Shown: piece after piece, positions 12,110 through 27,300 of the stretch
How positions within the stretch are numbered: position 1 is the stretch's first letter
Layout of the letters: each line of letters opens with the position of its first letter
NCBI GenBank assembly: GCA_003260075.1
Contig: QLIY01000369.1
Coordinates: 80,686-144,685, forward strand
Direction of reading: 5' to 3'
DNA length: 64,000 bases
Origin: Phallusia mammillata
Taxonomy: Eukaryota > Chordata > Ascidiacea > Phlebobranchia > Ascidiidae
Translations under genes and position numbers: made by a program
Notes under the pieces: generated by a model
What the model was told of the DNA's origin: nothing
Database searches by the model: none
The model's input: the letters and a program-made list of their open reading frames with translations, nothing else

Positions 12110-15100
12110 GTAAGTTTCCGATGCACGATATTAAGTAGATTTACAAGGGACTGGCATCTGTTGCGGTCTGATGCAAGGTGCTCTAAATTACGCCCATATT
12201 ATTAATTATGCAAAATCTACGTCGTTTACAGGGCCCTGTGGTTATTTTCGTGTCAATAGGTATCACGTTTTTTTCGTGTGGATAAGGTTTGTTTAGTGTG
12301 ATTGTGATTTAAACTCGTTATTCGAATCTTGGGACTTAATTACGAATATGTGTAAACTAAGTAAAAATTGGTGTAGATTTGTGGTTTCAATCGTGGTTGT
12401 CGCGAACATCGCCGAAGTGTAGGTTACACATACGATGCTATAGGTGTACTACGAAGCATAGTTTTCCAAATGTATTTTCTTGTAACTGGCGCTGTTTTTA
12501 AAGGAATAAAATTGTTCGAGTTTATTTAAATATCTTTTTTATATGATTAACCGGAATTCTAATGATATAAGCTACAGTCTTGCTTTCCTTATGTAACAAA
12601 CCAAAACTATTTTATTACATAAACAAAATTTGATTGATTACCAGAACAACCAAAACACATTAGAATGTGATAATTAGAGCTAGGTAAATCTGGTCAATAG
12701 TAATCTCATTATCTCTTCCGTTCCACCTGTGCTGCTGATTAATCGACCTTCTATATTTTCTATCTACATGTACTTAGCAGCCTGCAGCACTCCTGTCCGC
12801 GTTAAATAATTAATCCCGTGCATTCATTCACATGTGAATTATTCACGCGCTCACGGCATGATCTACCCGCTGACCCATCACGCGGGAATGTCATGATCAC
12901 CCGGCCTGCCACATTCATGTCGTGAGTTAATCATCAAAAACTCGGTTGCTATCGCAAAATGTCAAGCCTGTTTGATGAAGTCCAATGCACTCTACCCTAA
13001 ATAAATAACAAAACAAAATGACATTGGTTCTTGGATCAATAGCTTGCGTTTAAGCTGGGTTGATAATCCCAAATGAAAGCAGTGTTTTCTAACTTGGCCG
13101 CTCGGACCATTGGCGGCGATATGATTTAGTTTTGCTTTTCTGTTTCATAGATGCCATGTTCTATGGATAACTTGTTTAAACTTAGAGCTGGGCTGCACAA
13201 CCTGCGGCCGAAGACACTAGTTTATGCGGCTGTGAACAGGTATCATGTATATTAAAATATATGTACTAGCGGCCGTGACGAAAATAAAACTCCTTTGTTA
13301 AATATTTACATTTCAAAACTGCTACAAACAGATTTTATGGGGCTGAAAGAACCTTTACCAACCTAGCAGTTGCGTCAGACTTTTTGTAAGCGCATCAAGT
13401 TGGAAGTTAATCTTGGCTTTTCGAGCGCCGTTAGATGATGCATGTGTAATAAACCTATTTACCCCCCCCCCGATTTTATGGGGCTGGAAGAACCTTTACC
13501 AACCTAGCAGATGCGTCAGACTTTTTGTAAGCCTATTGTGCGCATCAAGTTAGAAGTTAATGACGCATGTGTAATAAACCTATTTCTTATTATCTGTAAT
13601 TTGGAAACAAAAGCAAGCAAGCATTTGGCGGCCTTTGGTGAAATAAGGATCTGCAATGCGACCGTCACAGCGAAAAGGCTGTGCACCCCTGTTCTGTGCA
13701 CCAAGTCAAATAAAAATTATTTGTCTCGCAAAACATATGTCACTACATGGGGAAATTTGAATTTTTGTTGTTGATTAAGTGTAGCGATTGATAAACCCTT
13801 AGTTTTTTTTCACGGGGTTCGAACCCATGACACTCTCGGGGACGATCAGGGTTTTTATGTCTGGATATGGGTCAGGCGCGCCGGACCATTTGGCCAAGTT
13901 CCTCCCCGATAAACCCTATATTATGGGGATAAAAAGTTAAGCATCCTAAAACAGCTACATCTGGCGAGTAGATAGCGATTAGACTTGCCGCACGGTGTCC
14001 CTAGTGAGTCATCCAGGTTGAGCCCTGCATGTGACTTTCCTCCAAACCACGCCAGTTCATAATGATGCTTGCTGCGCAAATAACGTAGGTGGCACTCGGT
14101 CCTGTGTGGATAAGCTATCGTGTTGTTTGCTCAAGGTTCGTTTGCATTTAATACCTAAACTTACACAATGGTTTGGCACCGGGTTTCGGCGAAACTTGAT
14201 AAGGGTTTCACGAAAATCATTCGCATTATTAAAAGCAACAAAAATATGCTTGTAGAAGTAATTCGAGAACAAGGGCTTAAGGATCAACAAAGCAAGATAG
14301 TTTGTTTGATAAGACGTAACAATCTTTACATTAGCCACGGTTTTTAAAAATCCATGATCTGTGTTTGTCAAGTTATTTTTACACATTTAACAGCAACCTA
14401 TAGCGGTTTTTATGTAGTTTTGTAAAATTCGATATATTTGCAATCAACAAAATTAGATTTTGAAACAGCTTTAGGCGTTCATGTGGTTGTGGCTATATAT
14501 GTTTTGCGTTTATTGCTATAATCTTAGACAGTCGAGTGTTTTTGAGAGTTTCCTACGTAGCACTGTATTAATGGTTATTGTCTGTTCAGTATCCAAAATA
14601 CCAGAGCAGTGGTTCTTAACTCGTTTCAAGCCATCGACCACCAATTCAAATAAATGAATATCGTGGACCAGTCCATTGTTAAGTAAGGATAAAGAAAACA
14701 TCCACAACAAGAATATGGGCTTGAAATATATTCTTTCCATAAATAATTTTAAGGGGTGATGTCAAACAATTGACAGCAAACAATTAATGGCCAATAACTT
14801 GGATAAGCTTTTTTTGCACCGAATATTCAATAAATTATATGCAACTTATTCCAGATAGACATCAAATATGATTATTGTCCAGTGGACCACCAAAAAAGTC
14901 AGTTGAGAAACATGGTCTAGAGAGGCAACAAATTGTTATTTGTCTGAAGGAAAAGAAAAAAAGACGCGAAGTACAGTTAATCCTCGCACCCGAAATAATG
15001 ATGCTAGCGGATTTGATTAATACACGTTACGTCGGCCACGATAGGCATGTTAATTTGTTAACTCAATCAATATGCTTATATTGTCCCTACACCGAACATG

Positions 15101-18100
15101 TTTTTGTATCATACGTCGATCATAGGTAATCCCCTGGCGTACAGGCGCATGACAAACTACCGCGTTTTACCTTAATACTGAGCCGGCATCGATTGAGCAA
15201 GCATAGCTAATGCCAACCCGGCGTAGGAAGATAGACATCGGCGTAACGGCAAAACATGCGTCGGTTATACGTGAGGCATTTTAGAAAAAAGGTGGAAAAG
15301 GGGCGGACAAGAATTGAAGCGTTGCGTCGTAATTGTGACACAAGACAAAGATATGAACTGCTTTTGTTATGTACCAATCCGGCAGGCATATACTACTTGA
15401 AGTAAGGCGGCTTTAGGATCAACGCTGCTTGTGGCGCTTGCCAGGTTAGGTAACAACTTTACAGGCATGCACCACTTAAAGTAAGGCCATTTTTAAACCG
15501 AACGAAGTCGTGGCAGATTTAGATCCGGTTTTTGGTTTTCGCCACATCAAAGGAAAGTGCACGTGAACTCGAATAGTGTTAGCGGTGAACAAGTGCCTTA
15601 TACTACATCAGTGGTTGACTTCTATGTTGAGATTTGTGCAAACAGTCGTCCAGTATATGCAAACATTTGGTAATGGCGTGAAATAGTGTTTTAGCACGTT
15701 TGAGCGAATAATCAACCAGTCAGTCAGTGTGATATTCGGATATATTCACGTACATGAAACATTAACCTGTGTTCTGAATGTATAATTTGTTTTTGTAATG
15801 TGAAAGTGTTTTCGATGTGTTGGTTTAAGATACAGCTACCTTGCAAAGTATTTACTCACAGACCGCTATTTTGTTGTGTTTATCAGTATTAATGTCGCAG
15901 TTTCGTAAGCACATTGTTAAATGCGAAAAGGTCCATACTTAGATATAAAAACTAAGCAAATATGATTGAGCATGTAAAAAAAAACCCCCCCCCCATTGTT
16001 AAATGCGAAAAGGTCCATACTTAGATATAAAAACTAAGCAAACATGATTGAGTTTAAGCATGTATTGCTTTTAGGTAGTGCAAAAAAGGAAGTATCTTTG
16101 TTTTAGATAGATTGCCAAGTCACCCATGTTTAAACAAGTGTTCTCTATTCTGTGCTAAACCATAGTTAAATCTGTCCATGGCCGTAAACCTTTTGTATTA
16201 TCCATGTTACCCCTGCCCTTAGTGAAACTGCAGGTCAATCGTTTTCCAGTGCTTTCAAAGGCAGTGATATTTGGCGGTACATAGGGTAGGTAGCAGGTGA
16301 TGGCAGCTTTTATTTTCCTTTCGAATGGAGCCGCGCTTTGTTTGTGTTCCTATGCTTCGAGGTGTGTCTGTCGGCTTCCATGGCACAGTGCACAACGTGT
16401 CAACAAATGTAGCGACGGATTGAAAAATGACCCACCTTTTTAACAATATACCCAGGTACACATACGTGTATGTATAGTTGCTTGGACAATGTCACAATTT
16501 TGTTTCATGTCTTTCAGTTTATGCAGTTTTAAAATAGTTGCGCGAGTTATATACCATTTAATTCGCGTTAAGTTCGATTTAAATACTGCGGCCAAAATTG
16601 TCGATTTGATCTTGCAAAGCCTTTTATGGAGGCACATATATTACAAAGTGCCAATATACCTATAAACGTGTCTGTAAAATTTTGAAACCTGTCTCATAGA
16701 CATAGTATTTCCAAATATAATGTATCAGTTCGCTATATAGTTGCTACACACGAGTGGATTTTACTGCCATTCCAGAACGTATTTGTTGTACGGTTGTCAG
16801 TTTGGCGACCACAATGTTGAAGCATTGTTGGCACAAAACCGCCGACGTAGAACCACATCAACTATTACCCCGAAGTACCCTCACTTTGACCGCCCACGCT
16901 TTTAACCCTTGCCAATCCGAACCTCACCAAAAAGAAGTGTGTGGTTGTGTTAGTACGTGACGACAAGTTATGCCAAGTTCTTCGCCTATAATGTACAGTG
17001 GAATTTTTTTCGTACCTCGTTGCGGCTTTTCGCTAACAGGGAGTTGACGAAAGACATGCGCACATTTTATTTTCTCTTGTGTTAAAGGATTAGAAACTCA
17101 TTTCCTGAGCTTCGGCGCTAAGTGCTAATGAAAAGCCAGTATTGCATCTGTGCACTTACCTTCTAACCACATGTTTGTGTTCACTAGGTGATATATTGTT
17201 CCCAAGTTAGACCAAATTGTATTACTTATATGTGGAGATTGGTAGAAGGTTTAACCCCCCCCCCAAGTTAGACCAAATTGTATTACTTATATGTGGAGAT
17301 TGGTAGAAGGTTAAAAGTTTAAACGCCTAAAGTTCACTGTTAACCGGTTTTAATCAGTGATATAGTTGTCTCAAGTTTTTCGAGCTTTTCTGGCAATTGT
17401 ATTTTTATAGGTCGCCTTCATCAGGTTAAAAAACATTAAATGCGCGTAGTACAGTGTCCCCCCCCCCGGTACGCGTACCACAGGTTGGGAACCCCTGGTT
17501 TAAACGCCTAAAGTTCACTGTTAACCAGTTTTAATCAGTGATATAGTTGTCTCATTTTTTAAAGCTTTTCTGGCAATTGTATTTTTATAGGTCGCCTTCA
17601 TCATGTTAAAAAACATTAAATGCGCGTAGTGCACGATAAACAAAGGAAAAAAGATTTAATTGTCTATATCGAATGCTATTGTTGTCCAAATGCACCCTTT
17701 TTGATCAAAAAATATACTTGTAATGCCATAATTAGTGACATTTTTGTCTGGCAATTTCCCAAAATATCGCATTTGAAAATAGCAATATGTTTACCATTGT
17801 TTGTGACGTCGACAAAGGTTTTCGAACATCTGCATTGTCACTCCACGTGACACTTTCGAGTCGAAAACAAACGATGACGTCATCCCACAGGAGGTGGGTC
17901 TTAACCCATTTTGATCTGAGACCCACTCACTTTTGACTGACAACCCGGTCACGTCTCGTGGAATTTAAATCGATGTCCGTCACGGCTGAGGGCGCGTGAA
18001 CTTCTTTTTGTTCGGGTTTTTAAACAAAGTAGGAAAAAGTTTGCTACCTTGTTAAACAACTTAATTTAGAAAAAAACATTCCTACAAATATGGACCCCCC

Positions 18101-21100
18101 CCCCTTCGGGTTTTTAAACAAAGTAGGAAAAAGTTTGCTACCTTGTTAAACACTCCTTAATTTAGAAAAAACATTCCTACAAATATGGCTTCAGCAAAAT
18201 ATACATATGTTGTTAAACAAACACATATGCTATATATTCGGTATGCGCAAATGCACTGCTGTAAGCTGGCCTGGTATTGGAACCCAACTTGAAAGAAAAG
18301 CATGAAACCCGCCCTAAACCCAAATCTTTGCTAAAATAAAGCCCGGATTGGGCCCTTTATAAATGTGAATTTGCGACACAAATGCGGCCTAGTGGTAAGT
18401 CAGGCCTGAATACGACCCTAAAATCCAGGTCCTGCCTGCAACGGTGCGCTAACAAAATCGGACTATATATTATCTGTGAACCATGTTTTAGATATGGATT
18501 CTAGCCCATATAGCTGCTAGGGTGCTAACAAACGTAAAAATCACAAGTAAAGCACCACTAGGTTACGAATATTGTATGTAAATGAGACGAAGTTTTGTGT
18601 GGTTAAATTTTACGACTGTTAAATATGGAAATCTGAACGTGTATTGTAAATCATTGCAGTGTAATAAAACTCACTCCATCTTTTCTTAGTTGACATCTGT
18701 CCAGTTTTGGGTTTTACCGAATGTCAAAACCTTCCATGACAAGAACTTAACTGTAATTTGAAAACATGGTATTGCAAACTTACGTTGGTAATGACAACGG
18801 CGATTGCAAAATGTTGCAATAATATTCGCTCTCTGTCATTCTATATTTTTAATCAAGGCCATTTTTAAGATTGTGTCTAGTGGTAATGTGACGAATGTCA
18901 CAAAACGTCTATGTAATGAGATGGTTGCATTTATTTCTCTTTACTCTGATACGCCCCCCCCCCCTAGTGGTAATGTGACGAATGTCACAAAACGTCTATG
19001 TAATGAGATGGGTTGCATTTATTTCTCTTTACTCTGATACGTATGTCAACTTTTACTTATGTCATCACTTTGGCCAATCGCAATAACATATGTAGAGGAG
19101 TCATTGCTTTGAGTTCAACATATGTCAATGTTCCCTTAGCGTTTGTTTACCCCCGACATAAAATCTGTTTGCTACACGCGCTTGTGTATTCCCCTTTCGC
19201 CCCTAGGGGATTTTCTATCGAGCAAACTTTCCCGTCTGCTGACGTCATAAGCTTTACACATTAAAGCGCAAGTCGTAACAGTTGAAGCATTAATACTTGG
19301 ATGACCCTTTTTCCGTGTCAAAACATAAGGTCTTGATCTTTTCAGAGGATCACTGTCATTAAGTGGACTCCAAACCTAGTTATTTAGGAGGGGGCATACA
19401 TCTAATAACTGTGTTTTTCGTTGAAGCGCCTGTGGGCATACCTGCTGTGGTCCAGGGTAGGAATTACGAGCTGCGGTGGGCAAAGCTATGTTGTGTGACC
19501 GCTATCTTGCAGTACATGATAGTTTTTGGATAGTTTAGCTGCTTTGGTGTAAACTGTTAGTCAGGCAGTGTATTCCAGGTGTGTTGCCCCCCCCCCGGGA
19601 TTTTCTATCGAGCAAACTTTCCCGTCTGCTGACGTCATAAGCTTGACGCATTAAAGCGCAAGTTATAACTACTTAAAGCATTAATACTTGGGTGACCCTT
19701 TTTCCGTGTCAAAACATACGGGCTTGATCTTTTCAGAGGATCACTGTCATTAGTCCCCCCCCCCCGGTGGGCAAAGCTATGTTGTGTGACCGCTATCTTG
19801 CAGTACATGATAATTTTTGGATAGTTTAGCTGCTTTAGTGTAAATTGTTAGTCAGGCAGTGTATTCTTGGTGTGTTATACTTGCATTATAGGCTAGAATG
19901 AAGGCAGTTGATTACACCATGGGTTCTTAACCGGGGAGGAATTCTTACAAATTGAGGAATGTAAAAACTTCAGGGGCGGATTTTACTTTAATTTGTACAT
20001 ATGGTTTGAAAATATACACTTCAGCTCTTAAATATAACCTGTGAAGTTGATAAAAGATCCAATTTACAACCCCCCCCCCGTAAAAACTTCAGGGGCGGAT
20101 TTTACTTTAATTTGTACATATGGTTTGGAAATATACACTTCAGCTCTTAAATATAACCTGTGAAGGTGATAAAAGATCCAATTTACAGTGATCTTTATAT
20201 GGTTTAGCACCTACTGTGTAGTAAATTGGTGAGGAATGAAAATGTTTTGAATTGTTAAGTAAGGAAATTGTAGACAAAGGTTGGGAACCACTGCATTACA
20301 TCAACATTTAAAGACGATGTTTTCTGCAAATGCAGTTGTGAAATTAGATTCTGTAAAGCAATTTAAAAAAAAAATTTCCAAAGAACCTTTTTGAGACATT
20401 TTTTTGTCAACCAAAAGAATCAAAAAACGGAAGTGTTACTGTTTAAAACAAAGATGTTTTGGCATGTGGTATATTTTAACCACTTGCTCTATCAGTTATT
20501 AGAAGTCTTTGAAGCTTTTGCGGTTTCCTGTTCAAAGGGTTGGATCTTGACCGACCTTCAAATAGTCAGTCGACTTGGCTCAGACATTAGAGTAATTGCG
20601 GGTTATCATCAAAGGCAGGTTCAGTATTATTGGCTTCTGCGATCTTTATAGGCAATCCTTTTTAACCACATGCTCTTTGCTTTGGCTTTGACGAAATGTT
20701 TTGCTAAGCAGCATGACTTGACTGGAGTAGTGAGTATAGTTAATTGAAGACTCTACTCACTAACTCGATAGCTACTTTATGCCATCTCGGTGAAATACTC
20801 GACTTGTAACTCGACCAAACATATATTGGTAACAACTCTGGTGTGTGGTTAAAATAGGAGGCGTTAAAATGAATGACTAAACGTTCAAAGCTGTTTCACG
20901 GACTTCAACCTGATCGAAAAAGTGTAAAACTACTGCCACATGCGGCGCCAGATGACACATTTGGCATGCGGTGCCATATTGTTAATTTGTGTTACCGTAC
21001 AACGTTCTATGCCAAGAGTATGTCATTAACCAAAGCGTTCATAAATGCTCGATAAATGTCTTTGGTCTTCCAATTTGGACACTTTTTTGACTTGTTTTTA

Positions 21101-21341
21101 TCGATTGTCAAATCGTTGGGTTTACTGCTTGTAAAAAAGCGTAACGATTTTGAATTTGTGGTACCTAAACCGAAAAGGTTAAAAAACTGCTGGTCTTTAA
21201 ACACAAGCACCTGAAAGTACTCTGTTGTTGATTTTCAAACATCTTAATGTATTTCAACAACACAAACATACAAAACATCGACAAAAAACATTCATCATCT
21301 TAAGATTCATGTCTCGTTTTTAAGCCCGGAAGGCCCCTGGC

Positions 21342-21372
<31 letters not shown>

Positions 21373-24300
21373 TGGTACCTAAACCGAAAAGGTTAAAAAA
21401 CTGCTGGTCTTTAAACACAAACACCTGAAAGTACTCTGTTGTTGATTTTCAAACACCTTAATGCATTTCAACAACACAAATATACAAAACACCGGCAAAA
21501 AAACATTAATCATCTTAAGATTCATGTCTCGTTTTTAAGCACGAAAGGCCCCTGGCAGGACATAACACCTGTCAAGGCGACAGACTCAGCTGCCAGTCGC
21601 TTCATGATTCACAAAAGTAATGAGGCGCCCAAGACAACGAACTTTAAACTCTTCAGGGACTTGGTTATAACGCGAGTGTCACATGTGTTGTTTCGAGTAC
21701 CGCGTCTATGGTGAAATTGATCATGAGTTGATTGTTTACATGTTGTTTTCGACAGCGTTTTCCTAGCTGACTTTAAAACTGGGTATTTTTATTTTTAACT
21801 ATTTTAGGAAGTACCAACCTAATAAAAAGTATATGTAAGGTAAATGCAGGAATGCAAATTTGTGCTTTTGGCGAGAAAAGTTTATGCTGGAAAAACAGTG
21901 GTTCTCAACCGTAGGCTATATTGTTCGGGTACAAGCTGAGGACTTTTTATAGGCTGATTAGTTGGGTCATTTAAGTTGCATGTCATAATCTGACTTAAAT
22001 TACTGTAAGTATAACGCAGTGGTTCCCAAACTTTTTCATATTTTTTTCAAAACGGTCCCTTTGCCATTATTTCGAGGGCTCGCGGTCCTTAAGCCTAAAT
22101 GTGTATTTCATAAAAACAAAGTTGATTGCAGGATTTTAGCCAGTTATGCAAAATTGCGCACAAAATCATTCAAAGACAGCATGTGACATCACAAACAGGA
22201 CAAAAACATTACGATTGTGCGCGAACAATTGCATTTTTGATAGTTGTCATTCAATAAAGGCCATTGTTTAGCATTAGAGACAGGCGATTATCAATTCTAC
22301 TTTGATTTTTAACTTATTTAGTGGCACAAACTGACGCCAAATAAGATTATAGAATTACTTGAACCGCTTCGCGGTCCCCCCAAAATTGCCTCACGGACCC
22401 CTAAGGCAGGGGTCCGCAAATAGTGGGTCGCGACACAAATTTGGCATTTAAAAATTTAAGCATCTACAGTATTAATGAATTTCGGCTTTTTTCAACCTTT
22501 TAATCATTATTGCATTGTTACGTGTGACTACGTAACTGTGACATACAGTCTGTGTAACAATGCAAAAAGTTAAGCGCACCTATGCAAGCATGCGTTTTCT
22601 GATTAGCTGTGTTCTCAAAACAGAGCCCACAGTTCTCATTTGTTAGAATAAATACGTTCGTTTACCTACTGTTTTATGTGAAAATAGCAACTGACAATAG
22701 CATAATAGCAGTCTTAATATTGATATTTAGTTCATTAGTATTTTCCACAGACTTGATGCTTGGGTCGCGAGAATTTAGAGCAATTTTTTTAGGGTCGCGC
22801 CAAAAAGTATTTGCGGACCCTTGCCCTAAGGGACCGCGGACCCCAGTTTGGGAACCGCTGGTATAACGTAAAGCTACTCGCGTACCACCTCAAAAGCTAA
22901 TAATGATACGCGTACCACAGGTAGAGAACCACTGCTGCCAGTAAAGCAAAAAAATAGCATTTTACTGTTTGTGACTGTTGCTACACTTATGTCGATGAGT
23001 TTGATATGGCTTTTCTGTTGAATACACGTGTTTGTATTGCAAACATTTTAAATCGCTTTAAAAGCTTACGCGCTTAAAGTTGCTCGACAACCAATTTGGC
23101 TTGGTCATAATTAAAATATGGTCGAACGTTTAAACTGTGTCCTGACGTTAAAAAAATGTTTTCCCGTTTACAAAGTCAGCCAGCATTGCCCCAAAACAAT
23201 TCTCCAGTTTTCGACGCTTCTGTTTATACTCACGATGCAAAGTTTGCAAGCATGACTGCGCACATTTTGCGTTGATGACCCAGCAAAATTTCGTCTAGCT
23301 TTCCATGCAGCCATTTCCATCAACACATGCACATATCTTTGCATCAGCAAATTTTTGATAACAGCTGATATTGTCAGGGTTAGAAAGGCGTTCTTTCGAG
23401 TAAAGCTTCTTTAGCCTCAGGGGTCAAACCGCCCTTCGCATGCTGTTGTAGTCTTTTGCCGTCTCAGAGCGATTTTGCGCGCCACCACCAAACACGTGGC
23501 TCATAGACCGGTGAAATACCTTCAGTTCTGCCCTGATTACGCCGAACGTTTGGCGCTTGAGTGTCTCTTCTGTCTCGCGTGTTTGTCCAGTTGCACAGGG
23601 ATGTATTTTAGTGTGCGTTTTTTTAGCAATTGTTAATGCTGGGTTGTTAACAGCATATTATTCTTCACAAAGTATTGTAAATTAATTTGTTTAGAAAGGC
23701 ACAGTGTTTTTTTGTAAAGTTTATTATGGAAGTGCGTATTAAAATGCGCAGGACATTAGCTTGAGAAAATTTGGCTCTTCAAACTTAGTCGAAGTTTTTT
23801 TTTTAAAGGTTGAGAGAGGTTCATTAAGTTGTGTGTTTTTTCTGCTGTTTTTGACGTGTTTATAATGCGGATCTGTATTGAATACGTAGGCAGGCCAACA
23901 TGGAGTACAAGCACTAAATACCTTCTTTGTATTGCGTGTTTGACAATTTGTGGTGAGCCTGTTTTGTGAACATAATAACTTTTGGTCATTCAATTATCCA
24001 AGCACCCAATTAAATTACCATTTATGGCTAAAAATATAACAATTTAGATGCAATACGCGATTTAGGCCTTAGTATAAAAATACAACTGAACACATATGTG
24101 TGTACAAATATTTTCTACACCCCCCCCCCTTTTTTTTTAAAGGTTGAGAGAGGTTTATTAAGTTGTGTGTTTTGTTCTGCTGTTTTTGACGTGTTTATAA
24201 TGCGGATCTGTATTGAATACGTAGGCAGGCCAACATGGAGTACAAGCACTTAATACCTTCTTTGTATTGCGTGTTTGACAATTTGTGGTGAGCCTGTTTT

Positions 24301-27300
24301 GTGAACATAATAACTTTTGGTCATTCAATTATCCAAGCACCCAATTAAATTACCATTTATGGCTAAAAATATAACAATTTAGATGCAATACGCGATTTAG
24401 GCCTTAGTATAAAAATACAACTGAACACATATGTGTAAACATATTTTCTACGTTTCGATATATTTGTCATCATTAGATAATCTTTCGATTTCTGCTGATA
24501 TACGTCTGCGTGGTTAATTGACATTTATTCCGTCGCCAAACAGGCAGACGAGTTTACAAGAGAAACGCGATTCCACTCGCTGCCCTACTTAGCGATGTAA
24601 CCAAAAGAAAGCGCTTAAAGGATGGGCGCTGGTGATAACACGGTGCGAATAAACTTTAGTGTCGTGTCGACTTGATACAGCTTCTGTAAAGTCCTGGTTT
24701 ATCCACAAAATGAAAATGTTAACTGTGCTTTGCAAAAGTGGCTTAATTAGAAACTGCTAGAGAAGTTGTATTTTACAGGATCAGCTCTGAAGTTTTTTTT
24801 TGCAGACTAGCGATCACAGCACACTTGTATAAATATTTGGGTGACCGGCCTGATATGTTATAACGTCTCCGTTATAACGCATTCTGTAGTGTGATTTACA
24901 TTTAATACCAAATGGTAATGTTTTGTTTATTGTAAGCCAATTGAATAAACCAGTGGTTCCCAACCTTTCGTGGACCATATTCCCCCCCCCCAAAGTGGCT
25001 TAATTAGAAACTGCTAGAGAAGTTGTATTTTACAGGATCCGCTCTGAAGTTTGTTTGCAGACTAGCGATCACAGCACACTTGTATAAATCTTTGGGTGAC
25101 CGGCTTGATATGTTATAACGTCTCCGTTATAACGCATTCTGTAGTGTGATTTACATTTAATACCAAATGGTAATGTTTTGTTTATTGTACGCCAATAAAC
25201 GAATAATAACATAAAATAAAACACAGAGAAACTACCACAAAGGGTTGTTTAGTTATGTACGAAAGAGAAGGCATCAATTTACATTTGATACCTAAAGTTT
25301 CAATTGTTGTTGCTTATATTAGTGACAGGACAGCTGTGATTTTTTTTGTTTCCAGTTACAACTTTTCATGCCGATTAGATCAATCAAACCGATTCATTAT
25401 TTTCTGACAGTTTAATCAATTAATAAACGCCACAACTGAACTTGTATAGACTCCAAGGCAATGACACGGACTGCCCTTCGGACGATGACGTCATAGCCCC
25501 CGAGCCTCCGCCGCGAAGAAAAAGGGGGATGGCAACCAACCCCAAAAGCGTTGCTTTCCTCTCCGAATTGGAAAGTAACGATGACGGGAAATCCCCTGAA
25601 GACCGTGTGACTTCATTGCGACGGATTTCCGACGACTCGGATTCTGGCGCTCCGGACGAGGAACCATTGTTTCCGGGTCTTTACCCCGTCGTGTTTCTAC
25701 GCCTCAAACAGACCTCGATCCCCCGGATTTGGTGTTTAAAGATCGTCGCAAATCCATATCCTTTTTTAAAGTTATTGTGTGTGTTTTTAATCTATGGTTT
25801 GAGATGCAAAAATGGTGTGAGAGGAAAAATGGTTTACAGCAGTGGTCGGCAACCACCGGTCCGCGAGAAGTTCGTTTCCCGGCCGCATACTTTTTCAAGT
25901 TAAATGCTTCAAAACAATTTGTCCATGTATCCCAGGGAAGAAAAACTAATTTGAGCGTTTTCATTGCTAAATATATATTTTTTGTTAAAGGCCGGTCCGC
26001 GATAAAATTTCAGTTTCAAAAACGGTCCGCAGTAAAAAAGGTTGCCAAACCCTGGTTTATAGCACAAAATATGGTTTAGAATAAGGAAAAATGGTTTAAA
26101 ACACAAAATATGGTTTAGAATATGGAAAAATGGTTTAGAATAAGGAAAAGTGGTTTAAAATAGAAAATATGGTTTGGGACAAAGAAAATGGTTTAAAATA
26201 AATTTTTAAATAGTTTTTTTTTGTAAGTGTTTGATAACTTTTTCTTTGGTCACTGAATGGAAAGTAAAATTGTGCTATTGGATTTTTTTCCATAATAAAG
26301 TCTTAATACAGACTGGTTGAACACATAGTTATAAGAAAAATTTTTAAAATTTTTTTACAACTCTTTTAAAGTAACTCTTTTAAAATACGCATTACGTACA
26401 GTAACAGTTACCGCAAGGATTTATGTCACACGCATACCACGCAATATGTTCCCAAAACAGGCAAAAATGTCAAGATAAGCCCCGTAAACGTCTGTGGTTA
26501 TGTGCGTGCCGTGCGTTCTAAAAACGTAAAGCAGTGTTTTTTACGTAGTTGTGAGTTGGGAGAAATGTCCTTGTTTCACTGCAAAACAAAACACGACCTT
26601 TTCTAATGGGACGGTTTTGCGTCAAGCGCTATTAAAGCTTCCGCATATAGACAAGACTAAAAGCAGTATATGGATTATGTTCAAATTGTTAAGCAATCGT
26701 GTTTGAAACCTTGTCGAAAACTTTCTTAGATCCATGAAAAGTTTTGGATGTTTAGGTTCTCCTTGGTCAGGGGTCGACAACCCCTGGCAAGCCAAACGAT
26801 TTGCGTGTTTATATTGAAGTATTAATTTGAACTGTTACATTGCTTGTTTTCAGTCGTATATCATTCAATAATCCTGAAATCCAGCCTACACGCACAAATC
26901 TGTCTACCTTCGGTTTAGTAATGATATCAGCTGGCACAAATACTATTACTAAAAAAATGTTGCAGGGCGAAGTCATCACCACGTGGAAATATTGAGCAGA
27001 TTGGCACGCCTCGCTTAAAAGGTTGCCGATCCCTGTCCTAGGTTTCACTGCTACACAAAAAGTTTATGGTGTGTTTACCTTTCCTAAATTTGTCCACATA
27101 TAAGCGAAAACCAAAAAAAGGAATTCAGTTGATAGCAGTTTTACATTGAAATTGTGTAAGGGTTAGATGGGTTTACCGACCACTATCGGTGTCCGCCTTT
27201 AATACGCAACTCTTTGACGTTATTCTCTGGGCTAACATTTTAATTCCACATCCGTGATTATTATTAATGACTTATCGAGCGCGCCCACAGTCACGTGATT

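Larger units (their letters stand above)
21896..22934. mobile_element. Outer hAT-like MITE of a nested stack
   Basis: Left CAGTGGTTCTCAACCg and right gtagagaaccactg are inverted; internal gcgtaccac motifs match other copies. No clear target duplication. Contains 22017-22860. Confidence 0.6.
12110..25449 (+). other. Intron 1 of Cav3 (13.3 kb)
   Basis: No coding exon recognised. It contains a minus-strand tRNA-like SINE, hAT-like MITEs including the nested stack at 21896-22934, and 12 C-run joins between near-identical copies. Its long length and first-intron position make it a candidate for regulatory elements; none is directly visible. Confidence 0.6.

Noticed and set aside
14875..15129. 84-codon Lys/Arg-rich frame that looked like an old transposon protein piece
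   Set aside because: No recognisable motif and no flanking support in the other frames; could be chance.
25529..25531. ATG in exon 2 as the main start codon
   Set aside because: The frame stays open upstream to an acceptor whose phase fits exon 1; kept only as an alternative start.
25704..26106. Overlapping frames on both strands of 86-116 codons
   Set aside because: They translate the MITE at 25840-26054 and the AT-AC intron, not a gene.
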